Below, one piece after another: positions 43,333-54,876 of a stretch of DNA of 64,000 nt. Position 1 is the first letter of the stretch, and every line of letters starts with the position of its first letter. Origin of the DNA: Micromonospora sp. CB01531 (GTDB lineage: Bacteria; Actinomycetota; Actinomycetes; Mycobacteriales; Micromonosporaceae); contig NZ_LWLS01000001.1 in assembly GCF_001905095.1 (NCBI RefSeq), positions 82,268 to 146,267 of the forward strand. Reading direction: 5' to 3'. The notes under the pieces were generated by a model. It saw nothing but the letters and a program-made list of their open reading frames with translations. It was not told the origin of the DNA and ran no database searches. The position numbers and the translations under genes are program-made.

Positions 43333-44547
43333 TCAGACGGTGGCGGGGGCCAGTTCCGGGGTGGCCGGCTCGGTGGCGGCCTGACGGCGGTGGCGCAGCT
43401 CGATCGGGAGCACCGCCAGGGCGACCAGCACGCCGATCGCGCCGGTGACCGCGAAGCCCCACGGCGGGGACGAGGCGTCGATCACCGCGCCGGCGAGCGG
43501 CGCCCCGAGCGCGATGCCGACGGTGACGGCGGAGCCGTGCAGGCCCATCGCCTCACCGCGTACGCCGGCCGGGGCGAGCCGGCTGACCGCGTCGGCGGTC
43601 GAGGCGATGGTGGGCGCGCAGAGCGCCCCGGCCGGGATGAGCGCCAGGCAGAGCAGCCACCAGTGCGCCCCGCCCAACCCGACCGGGATCGTGGTGAGGC
43701 TGAGCACCGCCATCAGCACCAGCGGGGAGAACGAGCGGGTGACCGCCCCGTACGCGAAGCCGCCAACCAGCGACGCCACTGCCCACATGGTCAGCACGGC
43801 CCCGGTCCACCCGACCTCGCCGCCGGCCCGCAGCACGGCGACCACGGCGACGTCCGTGCCGCCGAGCACCAGGGTGGCGGCCAGGCTCACCGCCAGCACG
43901 GCGAGCAGCCGGGGCGTCAGCCACTCGCGGCGGGGCACCTTCCGGTGTGGGCCGGGCGGCTCGTCGGCGCTGCGGGTCGGCGGGTCGAGCAGCCAGAACC
44001 CGATCCCGGAGGCGACGATGCCAACCCCGACCGCCCACATGGTGAGCCGCGGGGAGACGGCGGTCGCCACGGCCACGGCCAGCGCCGGGCCGACCATGAA
44101 CGACAGCTCCACAGACATCGAGTCCAGCGCGTACGCCGGGCGGCGCCGCTCGGCCGGCACCAGCGCGGCGACCGACTGGCGGACCACCGAGAAGACCGGC
44201 AGGGCGAGCAGCCCGGCCAGGAACGCGGCCGGCAGCAGCACCGGGTACGACAGCGCCGGGGCACTGGCCCAGAAGATCCCCTCGGCGATCGTGGTCAACA
44301 GGAGCACCGGGCGCAGCCCGCGCCGGTCCACCAGCCGCCCGAGCAGCGGAGAGCCGAGCGCGGCGCCGACGGTCGATGCGGCGCCGACCAGGCCCGCGGC
44401 GCCGTACCCCCGGCCGAGGTCGAGCACGACGTGAAAGGTGAGCGTCACCCCGGTCGCGGTCAGCGGGATGCGGGCCAGCACCGACACCAGCAGCAGCGAC
44501 CGGAGACCGGGCAGGGCGAGCGCCTCCCGGTAAGGCTTCAAGTTCAC
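43333..44547 (-). CDS. MFS transporter
   Basis: The 404-residue protein has about twelve membrane helices and the intracellular loop motif GSPLLGRLVDRRGLRPVLL (MFS motif A) after helix 2. It looks like a drug:H+ antiporter-type exporter; the substrate is unknown. GTG start, 65 bp downstream of pncA on the same strand, so it may belong to the NAD-salvage operon. Transport of nicotinate or nicotinamide is possible but not shown by any motif. Confidence 0.87.
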   Translation of the reverse strand: MNLKPYREALALPGLRSLLLVSVLARIPLTATGVTLTFHVVLDLGRGYGAAGLVGAASTVGAALGSPLLGRLVDRRGLRPVLLLTTIAEGIFWASAPALSYPVLLPAAFLAGLLALPVFSVVRQSVAALVPAERRRPAYALDSMSVELSFMVGPALAVAVATAVSPRLTMWAVGVGIVASGIGFWLLDPPTRSADEPPGPHRKVPRREWLTPRLLAVLAVSLAATLVLGGTDVAVVAVLRAGGEVGWTGAVLTMWAVASLVGGFAYGAVTRSFSPLVLMAVLSLTTIPVGLGGAHWWLLCLALIPAGALCAPTIASTADAVSRLAPAGVRGEAMGLHGSAVTVGIALGAPLAGAVIDASSPPWGFAVTGAIGVLVALAVLPIELRHRRQAATEPATPELAPATV

Positions 44548-44612
44548 GACGGTCCGTACCTCCGGCGCACATCCTCGACCGGGGGTACGACAATCAGCAA
44601 CCGATTACCTGG

Positions 44613-45194
44613 TCAAGCGGCCCTGATCACAGGCGCGCCGAGCATGGTGACCCCGGTGCCCTCCATGGCCCGCAGCGCCACGTCCAGCGTCTCCGGTGCC
44701 ACGGCGGCGGTGAGGTCCAGCAGCACGGTGGTGCCGAACCCCTCCCGGGCAGCGTCCAGGGCCGTCGCCCGGACGCAGTGGTCGGTCGCGATGCCCACCA
44801 CGTCGACCCGGTCGACGCCGTGCCGGCGCAGCCAGTCGGCCAGGCACTCGCCGTCCTCGGCGTGCCCCTCGAACCCGGAGTACGCGGCCGCGTACTCGCC
44901 CTTGTGGAAGATCGCCTCCACCCGGCCGGTCTCCAGGTCGGGGTGGAACTCCGACCCGGGGGTGCCGACCACGCAGTGCCGCGGCCAGGATTCGACGTAG
45001 TTCGGCGGCTCGCCGAAGTGGGCGCCCGGGTCGATGTGGTAGTCCTTCGTCGCCACCACGTGGTCCCATCGGTCCGGCTCGGCGGCGAGCAGCCGGGAGA
45101 TGCCGGCCGCCACGCCCGCCCCGCCGGCCACGGCCAGCGAGCCGCCCTCGCAGAAGTCGTTCTGCACGTCCACGATGATCAACGCGTTGCTCAC
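44613..45194 (-). CDS. pncA: Nicotinamidase (pyrazinamidase)
   Basis: The 193-residue isochorismatase-fold protein has the catalytic triad D9 (IIVDVQNDF), K98 (FHKGEY) and C140 (IATDHCV) and the metal-binding DYH motif in TKDYHIDPGAHF. It deamidates nicotinamide to nicotinate for NAD salvage. The GTG lies 14 bp after the pncB stop codon, so the two enzymes are made together and act in sequence. Confidence 0.95.
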   Translation of the reverse strand: MSNALIIVDVQNDFCEGGSLAVAGGAGVAAGISRLLAAEPDRWDHVVATKDYHIDPGAHFGEPPNYVESWPRHCVVGTPGSEFHPDLETGRVEAIFHKGEYAAAYSGFEGHAEDGECLADWLRRHGVDRVDVVGIATDHCVRATALDAAREGFGTTVLLDLTAAVAPETLDVALRAMEGTGVTMLGAPVIRAA

Positions 45195-45208
45195 GCTGGC
45201 GGTCCTCC

Positions 45209-46495
45209 TCAGGTCGCGGGTACGACGGTGACCGGAACGGCCGGGTCGCCGCCGGAGAGCTTCAGGCCCTCCCACGGAATGGAGATCAGGCACTGCCGCA
45301 GGTGCTCCCGCGACTCGTCGAGGGTGGGCAGCGCCACCGGCTCGCCGTGCACGATGAAGGAGTGCTGGAGCAGTCGGTCGTTCGGCTGCCGGTCCGGCAC
45401 ACCCTGCGGCACGATGATCTCCTCGGTCGCGGTGCCGGTCGGCTTGTGCCGGCGTACCGCCACCTTCCGGCCGCCGATGGTGGCCTTGCGCTCGGAGCGC
45501 TTGACCACCGGGCGGCCGTCGACCTCGACCAGCTTGTAGACCAGGCCGGCGGTGGGCGCGCCAGAGCCGGTCACCACGGCGGTGCCGGCGCCGTACATGT
45601 CGACCGGCTCGGCCGCGAGCGCGGCGATGGCGTACTCGTCCAGGTCGCCGCTGACGATGATCTTCGTCTCGGTGGCACCGAGCGAGTCGAGCAGCTCCCG
45701 GGACTGCTGGGCGATCACCGCGAGGTCGCCCGAGTCGATCCGGATGGCCCGCAGCTCGGGCCCGGCCACCGCGATGGCGTTGCGGATGCCCTCGCTGATG
45801 TCGTACGTGTCGACCAGCAGCGTGGTGTCCTTGCCCAGCGTGGCGACCTGCGAGGCGAACGCCGCCCGCTCGTCGTCGTGCAGCAGGGTGAAGGCGTGCG
45901 CGGCGGTGCCGGCCGTCGGGATGCCGTACTTGTGGCCGGCGGCGAGGTTGGAGGTGAACCGGAACCCGGCCAGGTACGCGGCCCGCGCGGCGGCCACCGC
46001 CGCCCCCTCGTGCGCCCGGCGGGAGCCCATCTCGATCAGCGTCCGGCCGCGGGCGGCGGTGACCATCCGGGCGGCCGCCGCGGCGACCGCGCAGTCGTGG
46101 TTGAGCACCGACAGCACCAGCGTCTCCAGCACCACGCACTCGGCGAACCCGCCGGAGACGGTGAGGATCGGGGAGCTGGGGAAGAAGAGGTCACCCTCGG
46201 CGTACCCGTCGATGTCACCGGTGAAGCGGTAGTTGGTCAGCCACTCGGCGGCCCGGTCGTCCACCACCCGGCTGCGGCGGAGGAACTCGACCTCCTCGGC
46301 GTCGAACCGGAAATCCCGGATCAGCTCGATCAGCCGCCCGGTCCCGGCGACCACCCCGTAGCGGCGGCCCGCCGGCAGGCGCCGGGTGAACACCTCGAAG
46401 ACGCAGCGACGATCGGCTGTGCCGTCGCGGAGCGCGGCGCTGACCATGGTCAGCTCGTAGTGGTCGGTCAGCAGCGCGGGGCGAAGGGTGCTCAC
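45209..46495 (-). CDS. pncB: Nicotinate phosphoribosyltransferase
   Basis: The 428-residue protein begins ALLTDHYELTMVSAALRDG and contains the catalytic/phosphoribosyl motifs EMGSRRAHEGAA, TSNLAAGHKYGIPTAGTAAHAF, LLVDTYD and IRIDSGDL, all family hallmarks. It makes nicotinate mononucleotide from nicotinate and PRPP. It is in one operon with pncA. The gene starts 17 bp after the LAL regulator's stop codon on the same strand. Confidence 0.96.
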   Translation of the reverse strand: MSTLRPALLTDHYELTMVSAALRDGTADRRCVFEVFTRRLPAGRRYGVVAGTGRLIELIRDFRFDAEEVEFLRRSRVVDDRAAEWLTNYRFTGDIDGYAEGDLFFPSSPILTVSGGFAECVVLETLVLSVLNHDCAVAAAAARMVTAARGRTLIEMGSRRAHEGAAVAAARAAYLAGFRFTSNLAAGHKYGIPTAGTAAHAFTLLHDDERAAFASQVATLGKDTTLLVDTYDISEGIRNAIAVAGPELRAIRIDSGDLAVIAQQSRELLDSLGATETKIIVSGDLDEYAIAALAAEPVDMYGAGTAVVTGSGAPTAGLVYKLVEVDGRPVVKRSERKATIGGRKVAVRRHKPTGTATEEIIVPQGVPDRQPNDRLLQHSFIVHGEPVALPTLDESREHLRQCLISIPWEGLKLSGGDPAVPVTVVPAT

Positions 46496-46512
46496 GGCTC
46501 CAGCCTAAGAGT

Positions 46513-49191
46513 TCAGGCCGGATCCCCGCCGTCGTGCCCCGGCATCGACCACAGTGCGGCCCGCAGCTCGGCCCGGCCGGTCACCCCGAGCTTGCTGTAG
46601 ACCCGCTGGAGGTGGTTCTCCACGGTGCGGGTGGAGAGGTAGAGCTGCTCCGCGATGGCCCGGCTGGTGGCTCCCTCGGCCGCGAGCCTCGCGACCTCCC
46701 ACTCGCGGTCGCTGAGTGCGGGCCGGAGCCGCCGCAGGGCCGGGGTGGAGAGCTGGTCGCAGCGGGCGAGCAGTCCGGCGAGCCGTTCCCGGACCGGCGT
46801 GGTCGCCGCGACCCGGCTCCGGCCGAGCCGGTGCAGGGCCATCGCGGTTGCCTCGGCGGCGTACACGATCAGGTCCCGGGCGGCGAAGTCGTCGGCGACG
46901 GCCAGCAGCTCGGGGACAGAGTCCTCGACCGCGGCGCGGGCGTACCGGGCGACCAGCGGCGGCAGCGTCCCGTCGACCCGCTCGGAGAGCTCGGCCAGCC
47001 GCTGCGCCACCGTGCGGCGGTCGCCGTCGGTGCACATAGGCCCGACCGGGGCGGCGGCCTGGTTCAGCCGGACCATGTCGAGCAGGACGAGCAACTCGTG
47101 GCCGGCGAGGGTGTCCTCGCGGAGCCGGTCGGCCAGCGCGCACAGGTGCTTGGCGGCGGTCGGCAGGTCACCGGTTGCTGCGTGGACGGCGGCTCGGGCC
47201 TGCTCCAGCCACGGATACAGCACCGCCATGCCCGGGGCGTGGGTCCGGTCCGCCTCGGCCATCGCCTCGGCCGCGTGCGTGGCGTCGCCGCGCAGGGCCG
47301 CAGCCTGGGCGCGTTCGGCGTGCGCCAGCCCGGCGTACACCCGGCTGGTGGCGAGCACCGCGCAGGCGTCGAGGCTGGTCTTGAGCGCCTCGTCGCTGCG
47401 CCCGCGCAGCCGCGCCGCGTACGCCTGGAGAATGGCCAGGTAGCCGGTGCCGAGCCGGAAGTCACCCGCGCCGGCCAGGTCGGCGAACTCGTCGGCGACG
47501 ATCGCGTCGATGCCGGCCAGGTCGCCGGAGAGCGCCAGCCGGGTGCCCCGGGCCAGCTCCATGGCGAGCTGGAGGTATGGCATGTCGCCCCGCCAGCGGG
47601 CCGCCTCCTCCTGCACCAGGGCGATGGCGGTGGCGCTGCGCTGGTATTGCCCCTGCGCGGCTTGGAGGTGGGCGATGGTGCAGCGGACCAGCTCCCGGGC
47701 CGCCACGGGGGAGGCCGGGCGGTCCAGCACGGCCTGGGCGAGCCGTAGCGCGGTGTCGGTGTCCAGCCGGTGCAGTCGCATGGCCGCCTCGAAGGCGCGG
47801 ACCCGAGCCCGGTCGGCCGAGTCGGTCATCTCGTCGCCGCGGGCCGCGATCTCCTCCACCGTGGACTCGCGGCTGAGCCCCCAGTAGCTGACCATGCCGC
47901 GGACCGTCAGCCAGCGGCTGCGCCGCCGGTCGGAGCCGATCTCTCCAGCGACAGAGTCGAGCACCTGGATGGCCTCGTCCGGCCGGTCGCCGAACATGAG
48001 GATGGTGGCGAGCAGTTCCGCGGCGTCGAAGCCGCCGTCGGCGTCCAGCGCGGCCCGGGCCAGCCGGGTCGCCAGCGGCACGTCGTACCGGCCGAAGGCC
48101 TGGGCAGCTGCGGCGAGCAGCAGGGCCGGGTCCTGCGCCGTGCCCGAGTCGAGCCGCCACACCGCGACCCGGAGCAGGTCGTCCCGGCGGCGCTGGCCGA
48201 ACTGCTCCAGCAGCTCGGCCAGGGTGGCCTGGAGCCGGCGGGTCCGGCTGACCGGGCACTGCCGTCGCATCACCTCGCCGTAGAGGGGGTGGGCGAGTCG
48301 GACGTCCAACCGCCGGTCGTCGTGGACCATGGTGATCAGGCCGCGTTCCTCGGCGACCTCCACGTCGGCCGGGTCGACCGCCTTCTGCAGCAGTTGCAGG
48401 CCGAGCGGCTCGCCGAACGCGACCAGCTCGACCACCGACCGTACGCCGGCGGTGAGCTGGCCGATCCGGATGCCGATCAGGTCGGTGAGGCTGGGGGCCA
48501 GCTCCAGCCGGCCGGTCCACTTCCACATCCCGTACGTCCGGCTCAGCTCGTCGCCGCCGGAGGCGGCCAGCACCAGCTCGCGTAGCAGCAGCGGGTTGCC
48601 CGCGGAGAGCTTGAACAGCCGCTCGGACGACTTGTCGTCGACCGGGCCGCCCAGGATCGCGGCGAGCAGGCCGCCGGTCTCGGTCGGGCCGAGCGGGGCC
48701 AGCTCGACCAGGTCGACCAGGTCGTCGGTCCACAGGGCGCGGATCGGCAGCGGGATCTGCTCGCCGTTGCGCAGGGTGCCGATCACGGTCGCGTTCTCCG
48801 CGCGGGCGAGCAGGTGGACCAGCGCGGCCGAGGGCGGGTCGAGCAGGTGCGCGTCGTCGATCGCGAGCACGATCGGTCGGCCGGCGGCCTGTTGCTGAAG
48901 CATGTCCACGGCCCAGCGGAGGACGCCGGCGGGGGAGAGCCCCGGCGGCTGCTGGGCGGGGAGTACCTGTACCAGGCCGCCGAAGGGCAGCGTGGCGGTG
49001 GTGGCGCTGGCCGCGACGGACCAGATCGCATACCGGTCGGTGGGGAGGGCTGCCACCCCTTCGCGCAGCAGCCGGCTCTTGCCGACTCCGGCGTTGCCGC
49101 TGAAGAACAACCCGCGCCCCTCGGAGCCGCCGACCGTTGACATCAGACGGTTGAGTTCATCCGTCCGGCCGACGAAGTCCCAGCGACTCAT
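46513..49191 (-). CDS. LuxR-family LAL regulator with AAA ATPase domain
   Basis: The 892-residue protein has an N-terminal AAA-type ATPase: Walker A GNAGVGKS (32-39) and Walker B PIVLAIDDAHLLD (about 110-122). A helical TPR-like middle follows, and a C-terminal LuxR helix-turn-helix (LSDREWEVARLAAEGAT... YLSTRTVENHLQRVYSKLG). It is a full-length LAL regulator, in contrast to the truncated one at 3764. The ATG at 49191 is set by the conserved start RWDFVGRTDELNRL. It lies just upstream of pncB on the same strand and could control NAD salvage; that link is positional only. Confidence 0.9.
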   Translation of the reverse strand: MSRWDFVGRTDELNRLMSTVGGSEGRGLFFSGNAGVGKSRLLREGVAALPTDRYAIWSVAASATTATLPFGGLVQVLPAQQPPGLSPAGVLRWAVDMLQQQAAGRPIVLAIDDAHLLDPPSAALVHLLARAENATVIGTLRNGEQIPLPIRALWTDDLVDLVELAPLGPTETGGLLAAILGGPVDDKSSERLFKLSAGNPLLLRELVLAASGGDELSRTYGMWKWTGRLELAPSLTDLIGIRIGQLTAGVRSVVELVAFGEPLGLQLLQKAVDPADVEVAEERGLITMVHDDRRLDVRLAHPLYGEVMRRQCPVSRTRRLQATLAELLEQFGQRRRDDLLRVAVWRLDSGTAQDPALLLAAAAQAFGRYDVPLATRLARAALDADGGFDAAELLATILMFGDRPDEAIQVLDSVAGEIGSDRRRSRWLTVRGMVSYWGLSRESTVEEIAARGDEMTDSADRARVRAFEAAMRLHRLDTDTALRLAQAVLDRPASPVAARELVRCTIAHLQAAQGQYQRSATAIALVQEEAARWRGDMPYLQLAMELARGTRLALSGDLAGIDAIVADEFADLAGAGDFRLGTGYLAILQAYAARLRGRSDEALKTSLDACAVLATSRVYAGLAHAERAQAAALRGDATHAAEAMAEADRTHAPGMAVLYPWLEQARAAVHAATGDLPTAAKHLCALADRLREDTLAGHELLVLLDMVRLNQAAAPVGPMCTDGDRRTVAQRLAELSERVDGTLPPLVARYARAAVEDSVPELLAVADDFAARDLIVYAAEATAMALHRLGRSRVAATTPVRERLAGLLARCDQLSTPALRRLRPALSDREWEVARLAAEGATSRAIAEQLYLSTRTVENHLQRVYSKLGVTGRAELRAALWSMPGHDGGDPA

Positions 49192-49395
49192 CCGAGCAGC
49201 ATATCGATGTTTATCCGTCCGCGTGTGGAGCGTCACGCACCGAAGTTGAGTAACTGGCCGATCAGCCCTGAGTATCGGGAGTGTTCGTTGTCGGACTTGC
49301 GACAGAAGTACTCTTCCGGGCAGCCCACACTAACCCCGCAGGATTTCCCACGCGACGCGGTCCGCAACCCGGTCGCCTGGTTGGGAGGCCATCTC

Positions 49396-50970
49396 ATGAT
49401 GCAGCGTCCGCTGCCCTCGGTCGACGTGTCCGAACTGGGCGCGCCAGCCGAGCGAACCCGCTGCGCCCCGCTGCCCACCCGGCTCGGGGTGACCGAGCCC
49501 CGCCCCGAGGAGCCGCTGGCCGTCGTCGTCGCGGGTCCGGCCGGCGCCGGCCGGCGCGAGCTGCTCGCCGGCCTGCTCGGGCTGGCGCCCGGCATGCTGG
49601 CCGTGCCCGCCGGCAGTTGCCTGCTCGTCAACCACGCCAAGGTGCCGACCCGCGCCGCGTACGTGCCGGGCTACCGCCAGCCGCACTCGTACGGCGCGGA
49701 TCTGCTCGCGGCCGGCCCGGCACTGGCCCGTCCGCCGCGCCGGGTGGAGCTGAGCCTGCCCGACCCGCTGCTGCGCCGCTTTTCGGTGCTCGACACGCCG
49801 GACACCGGCTCGCTCGGCGTCGCCGGTGACCAGGTGCTGCTCGACGCGGTCGGTCGGGCCGGCGCCCTGCTCTTCGTGATCTCCGCCGACCAGGCGTTCA
49901 CCGCCGCCGAGCTGCACCTGCTGGCGGAGGTGGCCCGGGCCCGGGTCGAGGTGTTCTTCGCGGTCACCCCCGGGGCGGCCGGCTGGGCGGCCCCGGCGGC
50001 CGGCCCGACGACGACGGAGGACCCGGGGGCGTCCGTCGCGTCGGCCGGTCGTGCCCGGCCGCCCGGGCCGCGTGCGGCGGACCGCCGGGTCGACCCGGCG
50101 GAGGTCTCCCTGGCGGCGCACCGGGCGGCCCTGCTGTCCGCGGTGCCCGGCCTCGCCTCGGCCCGCTGGTACCCGGTGCGGCAGGCGGATTACTCGGCCC
50201 TGCGCCGCGCCCTCGTCGGCTGGGCGGCGGACGAGGGACTGCGGCGGGCCAGCACCCACCCGCCGGAGCCGCCCGGCGTGCACCACCGGGTGGCCGTCCT
50301 GCCCGGGCTCGACCCGGGCGACCTCACCGACCGCCTCGACCGTCAGGCCCGCTCGTGCGCCCAGCGGATCCGCCAGCACCTCGCCCTGGAGCTGGCCAAC
50401 ATCCACCTCCGGGTGGTGCAGGAGATCGTCTTCGGGGTCGGCTGCGCGGGCCTGCCGCAGCTGCTCGACCGGGAGATGGAAGCGTTGTCGCTGCTCGCCA
50501 CCGCCCAGTGCGACGAGGCGGTCCGGAGCATCGTCGACGACCTGGCCGCCCGGGTCTTCGGCGCGCCGCTGGCGGAGGGGGTGCGGCGCCGGATCACCCA
50601 CGCCGTCCGGTGGGGCCTCGCCGACCAGCCGGCCGGCGGGGAGCTGGACCGGGTGCTGCTGGTCACCAGCACGGCCGGGGTGGCCGGGCTGAGCGGCACC
50701 GGGGCGACGGACGCCCTGGCCGGCTTCCCCGGCGCGGCACGCGACGAGGTGCTGCCGCCCATCGGGGTGGCGCTCTCCGGCGGCTGCTGGCAGCACTGGC
50801 GCGTCCCCGGCAACGACGACCCGAACAGCGCCCGCTCCTGGTCGCAGCGGGCACTGCGGGAGGTCGAGCTGGAACTGTCCCGCGAGCTGTCCTGTCGCTT
50901 CGAGGTGATCCGGCTCTCGCTGGAGGCGGTGCTCACCGATGCTGTCGACCACGGCATCCTGCTCGCCTGA
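49396..50970 (+). CDS. Dynamin-like GTPase family protein with degenerate P-loop
   Basis: The 524-residue protein has a P-loop-like [14 protein letters not shown] (about 46-59) in which the essential lysine is replaced by arginine, a G3-like DTPDTG, and a G4 region ([10 protein letters not shown]) without NKxD. The C-terminal half (about 350-524) is helical with [25 protein letters not shown], resembling a dynamin-like stalk. So it looks like a dynamin-family protein whose nucleotide site has decayed. No membrane helix is seen. GGGAGG precedes the ATG. It is divergent from the LAL gene (204 bp) and upstream of clpS. Confidence 0.6.
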   Translation: MMQRPLPSVDVSELGAPAERTRCAPLPTRLGVTEPRPEEPLAVVVAGPAGAGRRELLAGLLGLAPGMLAVPAGSCLLVNHAKVPTRAAYVPGYRQPHSYGADLLAAGPALARPPRRVELSLPDPLLRRFSVLDTPDTGSLGVAGDQVLLDAVGRAGALLFVISADQAFTAAELHLLAEVARARVEVFFAVTPGAAGWAAPAAGPTTTEDPGASVASAGRARPPGPRAADRRVDPAEVSLAAHRAALLSAVPGLASARWYPVRQADYSALRRALVGWAADEGLRRASTHPPEPPGVHHRVAVLPGLDPGDLTDRLDRQARSCAQRIRQHLALELANIHLRVVQEIVFGVGCAGLPQLLDREMEALSLLATAQCDEAVRSIVDDLAARVFGAPLAEGVRRRITHAVRWGLADQPAGGELDRVLLVTSTAGVAGLSGTGATDALAGFPGAARDEVLPPIGVALSGGCWQHWRVPGNDDPNSARSWSQRALREVELELSRELSCRFEVIRLSLEAVLTDAVDHGILLA

Positions 50971-51085
50971 GGTCGGGGTCGCCGGCCGGCCGGCCGGGTC
51001 GCCGTGGGCGGCCCGGGCGGGTGATCCGGGCCGGGGTGACGTTCCGGTTCATCAGTTCCCCGGATCCGGTGGCACGATGGGGGGC

Positions 51086-51376
51086 ATGGCGGCTCCACAG
51101 GTTGCGCCGGTCGAGACGCCGGACACTGAAGAGGTGCCGGCTTACGACCGGCCCTGGGTGACCATCGTCTGGGACGATCCGGTCAACCTCATGACGTACG
51201 TGACCTGGGTGTTCCAGAAGCTTTTCGGGTACAGCCGGGAGAAGGCCGAGCAGCTCATGCTGGATGTGCACCACAAGGGCAAGGCGGTCGTCTCCAGTGG
51301 CGCCCGGGAGCGGATGGAGCACGACGCGTCGCAGCTGCACGCGTACGGCCTCTGGGCGACGGTGGAAAGGTCGTGA
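51086..51376 (+). CDS. clpS: ATP-dependent Clp protease adaptor ClpS
   Basis: The 96-residue protein has the ClpS core: [27 protein letters not shown] (the N-degron pocket residues in DDPVNLM) and VHHKGKAVV. It delivers N-degron substrates to ClpC/ClpA. Its stop codon overlaps the start of the DUF2017 gene by 4 bp, the arrangement known from mycobacteria (Rv1331-Rv1332). Confidence 0.95.
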   Translation: MAAPQVAPVETPDTEEVPAYDRPWVTIVWDDPVNLMTYVTWVFQKLFGYSREKAEQLMLDVHHKGKAVVSSGARERMEHDASQLHAYGLWATVERS

Positions 51377-51876
51377 GCATGTTCCGTCGCCACGGCGACC
51401 GCTACGTGGCCATCTTCGCGGTGGACGAGGCCCGGGTGCTGCGCAAGGTCGCCTCCGAGGTGGTCGGCCTGCTCACCGACGGCTTCGACCACGGCGACCC
51501 GGTGGTCGGCCGGCTGTTCCCCGCGGTGTATCCCGAGGACGCGGCGAACACCGCGGAGTTCCGCCGCTACACCGAGGGCGACCTCAAGACCGCCAAGATC
51601 GACCAGGCAGGTGCCATCCTCGCCGCGCTGCCCGACGGTGAGGCCGGCGGCGAGGTGCGCCTCGACGCGGAGGCGGCCGAGGCATGGCTGCGGGCGCTCA
51701 ACGACGCCCGGCTGGCCATGGGGGTCCGGCTGGAGATCAAGGACGGCATGGACCTCGGGGAGGAGCTCGACGACGCGGTCGCCGAGGACCCGACCTCCTC
51801 CCGGGTGTTCCAACTGTCGGTCTACGCGTACCTCGGGTATCTGCAGGAATCCCTGCTCAACGCCCTGATCGACTGA
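51373..51876 (+). CDS. DUF2017 family protein
   Basis: The 167-residue protein matches DUF2017: [45 protein letters not shown] and [15 protein letters not shown]. It always follows clpS in actinobacteria and is encoded in an overlapping frame, so a role with ClpS is likely; its biochemical function is unknown. GTG start inside the clpS stop codon. Confidence 0.92.
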   Translation: MSMFRRHGDRYVAIFAVDEARVLRKVASEVVGLLTDGFDHGDPVVGRLFPAVYPEDAANTAEFRRYTEGDLKTAKIDQAGAILAALPDGEAGGEVRLDAEAAEAWLRALNDARLAMGVRLEIKDGMDLGEELDDAVAEDPTSSRVFQLSVYAYLGYLQESLLNALID

Positions 51877-51931
51877 TTCGTGACGGTCACCACCTCGCCG
51901 CCCGTGACGCCCAGGCGCTAGGCTGGTCGGC

Positions 51932-52420
51932 GTGCTGAGCATCGACCGGTCGATCATCGACGCGATCGTGGCCCACGCGCGTCGGGACCACCCAGACGAG
52001 GCGTGCGGCGTGGTCGCCGGTCCCGCCGGCAGCGACACCCCAACCCGGCACATCCCGATGGAGAACGCCGCCCGCTCCATGACCTTCTACGAGTTCGACT
52101 CGATGGAGCAGCTGCGGTTGTGGCGGGAGATGGACGACCGCGACGAGGAGCCGGTCGTCATCTACCACTCGCACACCGCGACGGAGGCGTACCCGTCCCG
52201 GACGGACATCTCCTTCGCCGGTGAGCCGGGAGCGCACTACCTGCTCGTCTCGACCCGCGAACCCGACACGGAAGAGATCCGCTCCTTCCGCATCGTCGAC
52301 GGGGTGGTGACCGAGGAGCCGGTCCGGATCGTGGATGCCGCCGTGGACCCGCACGCCGTCCAGTCCTACATGTTCGGGCAGAGCCCGGCGACGGTCGACT
52401 ACGAGTGTTCCGGCCGCTGA
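51932..52420 (+). CDS. mec: Mec: JAMM metallopeptidase of the CysO cysteine pathway
   Basis: The 162-residue MPN-domain protein has the full JAMM zinc motif: E23 in DEACGVV, H79-S-H81, seven residues, S89 and D92 (HSHTATEAYPSRTD). In mycobacteria Mec cleaves the C-terminal cysteine from the CysO-Cys adduct made by CysM. It is followed by cysO and cysM in the same order. Here an extra job, trimming the CysO tail, is conceivable (see findings). GTG start. Confidence 0.93.
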   Translation: MLSIDRSIIDAIVAHARRDHPDEACGVVAGPAGSDTPTRHIPMENAARSMTFYEFDSMEQLRLWREMDDRDEEPVVIYHSHTATEAYPSRTDISFAGEPGAHYLLVSTREPDTEEIRSFRIVDGVVTEEPVRIVDAAVDPHAVQSYMFGQSPATVDYECSGR

Positions 52421-52490
52421 CCTTCCAGCGCCGGCACCTCCTTCTTTCCCCCGTCACCTGGCACCACCCGTTCAAGGAGCACGAGACATC

Positions 52491-53812
<1,322 letters not shown>

Positions 53813-54037
53813 CGGTCGGCGGTTCGGGCCGGTCGGCGTCATCCGCCAGCCGGCCCGCCTCCGCCGTGTCGGCACCGGACGTGTACGGGTGTCACGTTGA
53901 TGACAACTTCCGTTGGATCATTCTTGCCCGCCCGGACCGACGCGTAGGCTGCGCAGCGTGGCGTACGCGTCGGTTGTGATCATCGGCGGAACGACTGCCG
54001 GCGTTTCGACTACGAAGCGTGACATCGGGGCGACCGG

Positions 54038-54784
54038 ATGCAACTGACCGTCCTCGGCTGCGCGGGCAGCTTCCCCGGCCCCGAGTCCCCCTGCTCCGCC
54101 TACCTGGTGGAGGCGGAGGGCTTCCGCCTCCTGATCGATTTCGGCCCGGGGGCGCTCTCCACCCTCCAGCGCTACGTCGGGCTGCACGCCCCCGACGCCA
54201 TCCTCCTCACCCACCTGCACTGCGACCACATGCTCGACGCGGCGTCCTACGTGGTGGTGCGCCGCTACGCCCCGGACGGCCCATACCCGCCCCTGCCGGT
54301 CTACGCCCCCTCCGGCGCGCCGGACCGGATCGCCAGCGCGTACGGGCAGGAGGACAGCACGGTCGAGGACGTCTACCAGTTCTACGGGCTCCAGCCCGGC
54401 ACCTTCCCGATCGGCCCGTTCACCGTCACCGTCGACCGGATGAACCACCCGATCGAGACGTACGGCGTGCGGCTGGAACACAACGGCCGGGTGTTCTGCT
54501 ACTCGGCGGACACCGCGCCCTGCGACGCGCTGCTGCGCCTCGCCCAGGGCGCCGACCTCTTCCTCTGCGAGGCCAGCTACCTCGACGGCGTGGAGAACCC
54601 ACCGGACCTGCACCTGACCGGCCGGGAGGCCGGCGAGGCGGCCACCAAGGCGGGGGTGGGTCGACTGCTGCTCACCCATCTGGTGGCGGCCTGGGGCAGC
54701 GAGGCGCACACCGTCGAGTCGGCGGCCGGGGCGTACGTCGGGCCGCTGGACGTGGTCCGCCCCGGCGCCTGCTACGACGTCTGA
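54038..54784 (+). CDS. Metallo-beta-lactamase-fold phosphodiesterase (Rv1339-like)
   Basis: The 248-residue protein has the MBL zinc motif HLHCDH (about residues 60-65), the later ligands in NHPIETYG and DTAPC, and the C-terminal His in LLLTHLV. The mycobacterial neighbour in this block, Rv1339, is an atypical class II cAMP phosphodiesterase, which is the best guess here. In mycobacteria it lies directly before rph; here two glycosyltransferases intervene. ATG at 54038. Confidence 0.9.
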   Translation: MQLTVLGCAGSFPGPESPCSAYLVEAEGFRLLIDFGPGALSTLQRYVGLHAPDAILLTHLHCDHMLDAASYVVVRRYAPDGPYPPLPVYAPSGAPDRIASAYGQEDSTVEDVYQFYGLQPGTFPIGPFTVTVDRMNHPIETYGVRLEHNGRVFCYSADTAPCDALLRLAQGADLFLCEASYLDGVENPPDLHLTGREAGEAATKAGVGRLLLTHLVAAWGSEAHTVESAAGAYVGPLDVVRPGACYDV

Positions 54785-54876
54785 CCACGACGGCGGCGCG
54801 CCGCGTTGCCGTAGTGTTCGCCGATCCGTCAGCGGCTGGTCGCCTGGCGCACCCGTCCGGCCCCCACCCTCGGGCC

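Noticed and set aside
53813..54037. Promoter TTGATG-N16-CATTCT before the metallo-beta-lactamase gene
   Set aside because: Both boxes deviate from consensus and equally good matches occur by chance; not strong enough to list.
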